In this document: in pieces, positions 56,871 to 64,000 of the stretch | How the letters are laid out: every line of letters starts with the position of its first letter | Position numbering within the stretch: the first letter of the stretch is position 1 | DNA from: Adiantum capillus-veneris | Lineage: Eukaryota; Streptophyta; Polypodiopsida; Polypodiales; Pteridaceae | Assembly: GCA_014529385.2 (NCBI GenBank) | Contig: CM043959.1 | Coordinates: 8,883,693 to 8,947,692, forward strand | Direction: 5' to 3' | Length of the DNA stretch: 64,000 bases | Position numbers and translations under genes: made by a program | The notes under the pieces: model-generated | What the model was told of the DNA's origin: nothing | Databases searched by the model: none | Seen by the model: the letters and a program-made list of their open reading frames with translations, nothing else

Positions 56871-57597
56871 ACTTTCGCATACATATTTATAACAAAAGTC
56901 AGGGAAAATATTATTAACATGAGATGGTACAAGATTGGAAACCCGAATTCATAAGGCCGGACCCTCCCACCCCACCCACCCCTCAAAAAGCTTTTCATTA
57001 CTCATGTCTTGCGGCTCGTTGCAACAAAGAGAAAATACATAGGACAGTGGATGCTAAGATCTCCACGATCCAAGCGCCTTAGCGTCTTTATTGATCATCA
57101 TATATGTGTCCTTCTCGTATTCTTCCAAACATCTAAAAATAGTTAATACGAGTTTATCAGAGACACAAGGAGTGGAATCCATACGGCTTTGGTTACGAGC
57201 TTCATAAGAGGAATCTCTATAGCATAGTAGTATATGGAGTTATTACTAGTAGATGTTCCTAATAATCTATGACAATTCTATGATTACACGGCCTTTGTAA
57301 ACTCCAAATTAGTTTTCATCTTCTCCTGAAAAGTTGTAGATCTCAAAAAGAGCTAAATTATTAAAATAATTTGTTTTCAATCTGCCGTCCTACGAGTGAC
57401 TTATGCTAGATTTTGCAATAATTATGTGCTCTCCTTTTCACAAATAGTAACTTTGAATTTCTAAAAGGAGGTGGAAAATTCCAAAGTACATGAGTATGAA
57501 TATGGAGATTAAGCCTCTTTCGAGATTTTTGAAGACGGAAATGGAGGGAAAATGAGCATTCTAGGCCGTCATGCCCATTTACATGCCCTTCTATCCA
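56871..57597. other. non-coding stretch
   Basis: AT-rich sequence beyond the ACTTT duplicate, with no gene or element end recognised. It is presumably the old insertion target of the LTR element. Confidence 0.4.
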
Positions 57598-57865
57598 GTT
57601 TGTCATACCTACATGTAAGGTGCAATGCAGAAAAGTATGATTATAGCCAATATTGACAACCCATGTCTGCAATAACATAGATTGACACTCCGAATATGCC
57701 GATGAATGCTAATTAAAAATAAAGAAAAGGTGACTCAAACTCTGATCCACAACTGAGGGCCATCACTGCTCCACAGAGTTCGATGGTAAGAGTGAGAGAT
57801 GCCTTCTCTTCCAAATCCATGACTACCACAAGTAGATATCACTAGTTGTGAATATGGGTGCTAGA
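57598..57865 (+). repeat. dispersed repeat R2, copy B
   Basis: Matches 22915-23205 through GTCATACCTACATGTAAGGTG, ATGATTATAGCCAATATTGAC, AATATGCCGATGAATGCTAA and CCACAAGTAGATATCACTAG. Non-coding, moderately diverged. Confidence 0.6.
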
Positions 57866-57934
57866 TGAGCTTAATAAATCACTTGAGTTTCACCTAGGGT
57901 AAAGGGGGCATGTTAAGGACCTATAACAAATTGT

Positions 57935-58123
57935 CAGGCGCGTTCAATAGGGATACTCAAGATCGGCTCTCTTCTCAAGAGTTTTGTGTACAAAATTGAG
58001 GGTCCAATTGCACTAGTGGCCCAAGCCAGTTAAAGAACATTGTGCCTACTCGCACCTCCTATTAGATTCTCAAACAAAGGGACTCCATATCAATAAGTCA
58101 CAATCAACTCCGTTGAATAAGGC

Positions 58124-58154
<31 letters not shown>

Positions 58155-58680
58155 AAAGCTATAGGCTACGGCCCCTCAGTCTAGAAACACCTCCTTGTTG
58201 GGGCATGCATCTAATCTCTGAAGTGTTGTTTCTATGCGTAAGGTTACTCCTCTTGTTCCTCTCCTTACGACATCACATATGGAAAGAGAAGAACATGCAA
58301 GTAAAGTGTGAACCTCCTCCCCCGCTGCCGTCGCCCAAGCATACGGCTGTGATTGGTCCACGTAGAAAAAGCTACGCAAAGTTAGACAGTCTGAAGTTCT
58401 AGTAAGACTAAGGTCTAGTTTATTTTAACCGACTAAAATCGTAAAATACGGCCTTGAATAAAACCAAGAAATTTACACAAGTTTTAGTGCATATATCGGC
58501 AAAAGCTTCAAATTTTGATCTAAAAAATCGGAAGAATTTGAAGTTTGCCCTTATTTTCTTCGGTTAGGGTTTTTCAACCTAGCCTAAGCATATAGCCACT
58601 TTCATAGAAGTTGTTCCCCTGGCAAAGAAACACGTCTTCTCATGTCTTTGGCTTTTAAACAATTTCTTCAATCCAACTAA
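57935..58680 (+). repeat. repeat R1 (shortened copy B) followed by repeat R3 copy A
   Basis: 57935-58115 is a shortened R1 (GCGCGTTCAATAGGG to ACTCCATATCAATAAG) that lacks the middle with the tRNA-like head. From about 58120 it continues as R3: a (CT)n run at 58128-58150, CATAAAAGCTATAGGCTA, CAGTCTAGAAACA, then GGTTAGGGTTTTTC and CTTCTCATGTCTTTGGCTTT. The same order R1-(CT)n-R3 recurs at 59325-60715, so this is a duplicated segment. Confidence 0.6.
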
Positions 58681-59324
58681 TCTCCTTGTAGTGAGAGAGT
58701 TACGAGAACTTGGTCTTATACTATTTTAACAACCCCAGACAACAAAACCCTAAATAGAAAGTACTTGCCATGAGAAATCGGGCCACTTGGGCTCGATCCA
58801 CTTGGGCTACTTAGTTGTAACATAGTCGCATAAGCCCATTTAGAGGGCCTCCACACAGCGGAGGTCTTCTAATTGAGTTTAAAAGGGAGGATAGTTTTGA
58901 AACTCGGCAAAAATTTCCTTCAAACAATGAGTTAAAGAAAGTTTGATCAAAGGAATCCTTAGAGGTACGGAGGGCGTTCCTTTTCTTTAACTTTTGCCAT
59001 TTAAGGAATGTTAAAGAGTGCCAAATAAAGTGTATACCCTTAGCTGAAAATAGAGTACTTACCTATACATATCAAATTCATTCGTTGCTTGAGTTTTGAA
59101 GCTTACTTTTAAAGAGAGCGTGTGAAGGTGAGGCCTAAATTTAAGGGATAAGTTTGCAAAAGTTATGAGAGTTTTGTGAAACTCAACGTGTAGAGGCCCT
59201 CTTAGTTGTGCGACAACCTCGACATCATAGTGACAACACTAGTAGCGCAATATAGGTTCAATGCCCCCTGTATCAGAATACACATGAGCTTTACTGTGTA
59301 GACTCAGAATATTCATGCACATGT
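58681..59324. other. non-coding stretch between repeat copies
   Basis: No coding signal. Short A/T-rich sequence with GAAAGTTTGATCAAAGGAATCC-like fragments and no recognised element. Confidence 0.4.
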
Positions 59325-59562
59325 TGAGAATGACCTTGCAAAGACATTCACAGATTATTCGAGCATGGAGGGGCGCGTTCATGCGCAACATAAATCTCAG
59401 AGAGATCGACACTCCATAGGCAGAGATTGCCTCTATTCTCAAGAGTTTCGTGTACAAAATTACGGGTCCAATTGCACAAGTGGACAGGGCCACTTCAAGA
59501 ACGCTGTGATGTTAGTGCGTTCTCTTCGGGAGTAAAGAACACGGGGTCTTCAATGACCCGCC

Positions 59563-59844
59563 AACCATGGGATCCATGGAGGAGAAGTGCACGCACAAAA
59601 GCAGAGGCGTCGAGAGTTGTCAGATTTTCAAAAAGTAAACTCGGACACATTATATAAACTCAGACATCCAATGTGTAAACTCAAACAAGCATAAATACAT
59701 GTGAACCATGGGATCCATGGAGGAGAAGTGCACGCACAAAAGCAGAGGCGTCGAGAGTTGTCAGATTTTCAAAAAGTAAACTCGGACACATTATATAAAC
59801 TCAGACATCCAATGTGTAAACTCAAACAAGCATAAATACATGTG
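59563..59844 (+). repeat. 141-bp perfect-looking tandem duplication
   Basis: The sequence starting AACCATGGGATCCATGGAGG at 59563 repeats at 59704, 141 bases later. I see no difference between the copies. Each unit ends with AAATACATGTG. Copy A of R1 at 22 kb has a single unit, so the duplication is recent and specific to this copy, or an assembly artefact. Confidence 0.85.
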
Positions 59845-60160
59845 AACCTGTACACATTTCAACAAAATGCATACGCACGCCTGGTTAGCTCATTGGGCTT
59901 CCACACCACCCATCCAAGTTAGAGTCCCCGGCTATGCACCCACTGCCCGAATTTTTGTTGCCATCCAATCTCCTCTAGATCACAGCCCTCAATCCTGTGC
60001 CATCGATCCGATGACTGGGAGGTCATTTAAGACCCATGGCTATTTAGTCACGAGGGTCTTCTCTCCCTACTTGCACCTCTTATTAGAGTCTCGAACAAAG
60101 GGACTCCATATCAATGGGTCACAATCAACTCCTCTAAGGTCGAAGTAACCGTCGCATTAG

Positions 60161-60162
<2 letters not shown>

Positions 60163-60227
<65 letters not shown>

Positions 60228-60228
60228 G
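60163..60228 (+). repeat. (CT)n microsatellite
   Basis: About 33 uninterrupted CT dinucleotides. It is the expanded counterpart of the shorter (CT)n at 58128-58150 in the duplicated segment. Confidence 0.95.
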
Positions 60229-60715
60229 CCTCACTTTTCATAAAAGCTATAGGCTAAGTCCTCTGAGTCTAGAAACATCTCCTTCTTTGGGCCTACATTT
60301 ACTCTCTTAAGTGTTGTTTCTCTCTGTTTGATAGCCTTTCTCCACAGTATTAGCATGGTTACTCCTCTTGTTCCTCTCATGACAACATCACATATGGGAA
60401 GAGAAGAACATGCTAGGAAAGCATGAAAATCCCCCCCCCCCCCCCCCCCCCCCCCCCCATCCCCCCCCCTGCCAACTGAAATCGTAAAATCCGGCCTTCA
60501 ATAAGATCGGTAAATTTAGACAAGTTAAAGTGCAAATACCGGCAAAAGCTTCGAATATTGACCTTAAAACCAGGAGAATTTCAAATTTACCCTGATTTAT
60601 TTTGGTTAGGGTTTTTCGACCAAGCCTAAGCGTGTAGCTACTTTTATGGAAGTTGTTTCCCTAGCAGAGCAACAAGTCTTCTCATGTCTTTGGCTTTAAA
60701 ACAATTTCTACCAAA

Positions 60716-61300
60716 ACCTTTGCAAACTAGATCACTCCTGAACAAGTGGCTCTATTGACCTATACGTGTCCAAAAACTTATAAACATGGAAATTTTCTAC
60801 TTGCAAGATATAGCTATCCGAAGGTGTATCCACATATGCATACATCGCATAAGCTGCACAATACTGTGCAAACACTTGCTCTCTAAAATGCCCCGCACAA
60901 TCATACATAGTGTGCACTAATGTGCTGCACAAAGGATGTGCAACCTATGAGAAAAATGTTCTAAAATCTGGCACACTACGTGGTCGATCGAAAAAACATG
61001 TTGACCAAAAGCCAAACACAAAGCACGACCAGCAGCTCGTGGTCAAAATTGTCATCCGAGAGATGAGCTTGCTCAAGGGAAAAACAGCTCCGAAATGGTT
61101 CTCGAAGTTGCTATGTGCCAGTGTGTGCTGTCGAAGCTGGAATCTAGGAGTGTTGTAGAAGCCAAATACTCTAGAGACTACGTCAGAGCTAGGATGCTTC
61201 GGATGCGAGCTAGAGGAAAACTAATGTTGCTTGTCACGAGGACGTGGCAATTGCTAACTTGATTTGTTGGTTTCTTTCCGATGATTTTTGTCTAATTTAT
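60716..61300. other. non-coding stretch
   Basis: No gene recognised. A short open frame at 60910-61158 has no recognisable features. Confidence 0.4.
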
Positions 61301-63400
61301 GGGACCCTCTTTTTGAAGTTGCAAATGTCGGACATTGTATGGCCAGTGTGAAACGATCGACGGCTGAGAGTTCCACCTGCCGCTGTCGGGAAGGGCAGGT
61401 CATCACAAGTTGGTCAGGCCAATCGGTATTGGAATCAGAGTAGTAAAAGGGTGTCTAGGCTCAGTTTAAAGTCACTTTGGCTCCTGGCTACACTTATAAG
61501 TTAGTGGGTACTAGGGAATTAACTCGATAGAGGCAAACTGGACACATGGCCTCTCCAGATGCATTTTCCAGAAGCATCAGCAAGAGGGGGCGTCCATTTC
61601 AAGAAAGGGGGTTGATTTCAGTTCATAAGAGTGCTACAGTGTGTGTGAGTAGTGGATGCAGGTGCTTACAGCTTTAGTGGAAAGCTTGCCTTCTCCCTTG
61701 CTCTATGTAGCACGACGATTTGCTCTCGCGCATCTCTCTCTCCCCTTTGCACATATGGTAATTCCCCACTACTTGGGCTTCTTAGATGACCATGTAGAGT
61801 TCTTGTGGTTTTATGCGTGTTTGGGAAGGCAAGAGCCTTTTGTATAGGAACTAGATTAGCTAATGGCTAGTCCCCTTCAGGTACACACAATTCCATCGCA
61901 AAGGAATGAAAAAACCGAGATTTTTCTCGTGTACTGAAAACTCGTCTGATTTACAGGAGAACTGTCCCATTGTGTGTGGGAGTACCTGAGACGCGTAGGT
62001 GTGCTCGCTCCGCTCAAAGCGATCCAAAACAAAGAATTTCAACCTGCTGTGTTTTTCTGCAGGTTTAGGGTTTCCAACCAAAACTGTAGGAAATCGCTTG
62101 GGGAGCCTTGAAAAGGCCTAGGGATGCGTGTATAGGGTAGTACGCACCTAACAGTGGCAAAACAAAAAAGTATAGCATGTTTAAATTGACCTGCAGCTCA
62201 TTGGAAAGCTTCCATATTGCAAGGGAAAGTGTCCTTGAAGTGTACTTTTGACCTACAACAATATTTACACCATTATCCTAGCAAAATTCGGTGAAACACC
62301 TGCAGTTACAGCCATGGACAGGCTTGGATAGCTTGATGAGGGTTAGGTTAGCTTCTGGGACCCTCTTTTTGAAGTTGCAAATGTCAGACATTGTATGGCC
62401 AGTGTGAAACGATCGACGGCTGAGAGTTCCACCCGCAGTCGGGAAGGGCAGGTCATCACAAGTTGGTCGGGCCAATCGGCATTGGAATCCGAGTAGTAAA
62501 AGGGCGTCTAGGCTCATTTTAAAGTCATTTTGGCTCCTGGCTACACTTATAAGTCAGTGGGTAATAGGGAATTAACTGGATAGAGGCAAACTGGACACAT
62601 GGCCGCTCGAGATGCATTTTCCAGAAGCATCAGCAGGGGGGGCGTCCATTTCAAGAAAGGGGCCGGCTTGATTTCAATTCATAAGAGTGCTACAGTGTGT
62701 GTGAGTAGTGGATGCAGGTGCTTACAGCTTTAGTGGAAATCTTGCCTTCTCGCTTGCTCTATGTAGCACGACAATTTGCTCTTGCGCATCTCTCTCTCCC
62801 CTTTGCACATATGGTAATTCCTCACTAGTTGGGCTTCTTAGATGACCATGTAGAGTTCTTGTGGTTTTATGTGTGTTTGGGAAGGCAAGAGCCTTTTGTA
62901 TAGGAACTAGATTAACTAATGGCTAGTTCCCTTCGGGTACACACAATTCCATCGCAAAGGAATGCAAAAACCGAGAGTTTTCTCGTGTGAAAACTCGTCT
63001 GATTTACAAGAGAACTGTCCCATTGCGTGTGGGAGTACCTGAGACGCGCAGGTGTGCTTGCTCCGCTCAAAGCGACCCAAAACAAAGAATTTCAGCCTGC
63101 TGTGTTTTTCTGCAGGTTTAGGTTTCCTACCAAAACTGTAGGAAATCGCTTGGGGATCCTTGAAAAGGCCTAGGGATGCGTGTATAGGGTAATACGCACC
63201 TAACAGTGGCAAAACAAAAAAGTATAGCATGTTTAAATTGACTTGCAGCTCATTGGAAAGCTTCCATATTGCAAGGGAAAGTGTCCTTGACGTGTACTTT
63301 TGACCTACAACGATATTTACACCATTGTCCTGGCAAAAGTGGGTGAAACACCTGCAATTACAGCCATGGACAGGCTTGGATAGCTTGATGAGGGTTAGGT
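61301..63400. repeat. 1056-bp tandem duplication, two copies
   Basis: Copy 1 is 61301-62356 and copy 2 is 62357 to about 63400. Both begin GGGACCCTCTTTTTGAAGTT and both end with GATAGCTTGATGAGGGTTAGG. The copies differ by scattered substitutions and small indels, by eye about 4-6%. Neither holds a recognisable gene. Minus-strand frames within each copy share the segment FSCKSDEF, so they are just copies of one accidental or decayed frame. Sequence to the right (63440-63560) carries a further diverged piece (CTCGTCTAATTTAAGGG against CTCGTCTGATTTACAGG). Confidence 0.8.
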
Positions 63401-64000
63401 GGAAGCGTTCGGAAGGTTTATTTTCCATGGGAGTCTCAAGAAGCAATGGGTGTTGTACAAGACAATTTAGGGAGATTTCCTGCTAGGAATCTCGTCTAAT
63501 TTAAGGGAAAAGTGACCCTATAAATGCGAGAGCTCGAGGGCTATCCACAGAAGCGATCGGCACGCGAATCTAAGCAGAAACCAGAGAATTCGGTGTGCTA
63601 TAATTTCCAGGTTTAGTAAAGTGGTCTAAAGTGTGTGGAAAGTCATCGTGTACTTGGGAATTTGTCTGTGGAGACTTCTACTGTGGTTATGTTGTCAAAA
63701 TTGGGTTAGAGTAGAGGAATTTCAGCTTGATAAAAGTGGGACAGCTTGTAGAAGTTTACACAATTTTCTCAAGTGTAATAAGAATAAAGAAATACCGAAA
63801 GGGGCGGCCGTCTTTGGGGCCAACAAGGTGTCGTTGTCTGCTTGGTAGCTCTCTAGGGTCCATGCTGTGGTTTGTCTTGAAGTGTTGAATTCTAGTCACA
63901 GGCGTATTCATTAAGTTCCTTTGTGTCCTAAAGTGTAAAGTAAAGTTTCGGGTGAAAACCAAAGTTTACCACCCTACGGACCGGTTTCATGGTTTAATTA
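63401..64000. other. right edge, non-coding
   Basis: No coding frame of note apart from short, unrecognised ones. The mixture of a TATA-like box and a diverged copy of the upstream duplication unit would fit the beginning of a repetitive element that continues beyond the window. Confidence 0.35.
63519..63525 (+). promoter_or_regulatory. TATA-like box
   Basis: CCCTATAAATGCGAG lies in a short GC-balanced context, followed about 30 bases later by CTATCCACAG. It could be a promoter, perhaps inside an LTR that extends past the window. No gene is visible downstream before the right edge. Confidence 0.25.

Larger units (their letters stand above)
59325..60715 (+). repeat. repeat R1 (full copy C) followed by repeat R3 copy B
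   Basis: R1 runs from about 59325 to 60125 and includes the tRNA-like head (59884-59940) and a 141-bp internal tandem duplication. A long (CT)n tract follows at 60163-60228, then R3 to about 60715. A run of about 30 C near 60431-60460 interrupts R3; the corresponding place in copy A (near 58317) is only mildly C-rich. Confidence 0.65.

Noticed and set aside
1-64000. CRISPR array, rRNA genes, bacterial-type operons or riboswitches
   Set aside because: No regularly spaced identical repeats with unique spacers, no rRNA-like sequence and no prokaryotic gene layout were seen.

Overview
This looks like plant nuclear DNA from a large, repeat-rich genome. The evidence is spliced genes with GT-AG introns, Ty1/copia elements primed by initiator tRNA-Met (TGGTATCAGAG), a Ty3/gypsy chromovirus, Tat-type gypsy elements with two RNase H domains, and a plant-type L1 LINE with a DUF4283-like ORF1. 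No single-copy host gene is recognised, so the species cannot be named. A fern, lycophyte or other non-seed plant is only a guess.

Layout. 1-5.93 kb: the 3' part of a chromovirus and its LTR. 5.96-13.5 kb: a cassette of four spliced genes that no LTR element explains. It holds the C-terminal end of a transposase-like gene (+), an acidic protein gene (-), a histone-like/SUMO-protease-like gene (+) and a gene of unknown function (-). 13.9-16.74 kb: a partial copia element (-). 16.74-24.15 kb: decayed repeats, including the 5' part of an unplaced LTR element (18.4-20.84 kb). About 24.15-53.88 kb: one LINE of roughly 6.7 kb, split by four later insertions: a copia (24574-29798), a young Tat gypsy (31870-40556), a small TIR DNA transposon (40904-41587) and an older Tat gypsy (44765-53170). 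54.0-56.87 kb: a non-autonomous LTR element related to that copia. 56.9-64 kb: non-coding repeats, tandem duplications and microsatellites.

The most unusual item is the gene at 9610-11910. Its first exon encodes a histone H3 fold with centromeric H3 (CENH3) signatures and an H3-like N-terminus (ARTNQTTRK). The next exons encode a Ulp1-like (C48) cysteine protease core with HW, Q and CG motifs. The last exon encodes a lysine/proline-rich tail with repeated KSP motifs, like a linker histone. It is transcribed divergently from the acidic-protein gene. The two back-to-back TATA boxes are each followed by a leader carrying degenerate repeats of about 88 bp, oriented alike relative to each gene. 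Together with the neighbouring transposase-like gene this may be an undescribed multi-gene mobile element that carries its own chromatin proteins. The mobility is inference; the domains are read directly from the sequence.
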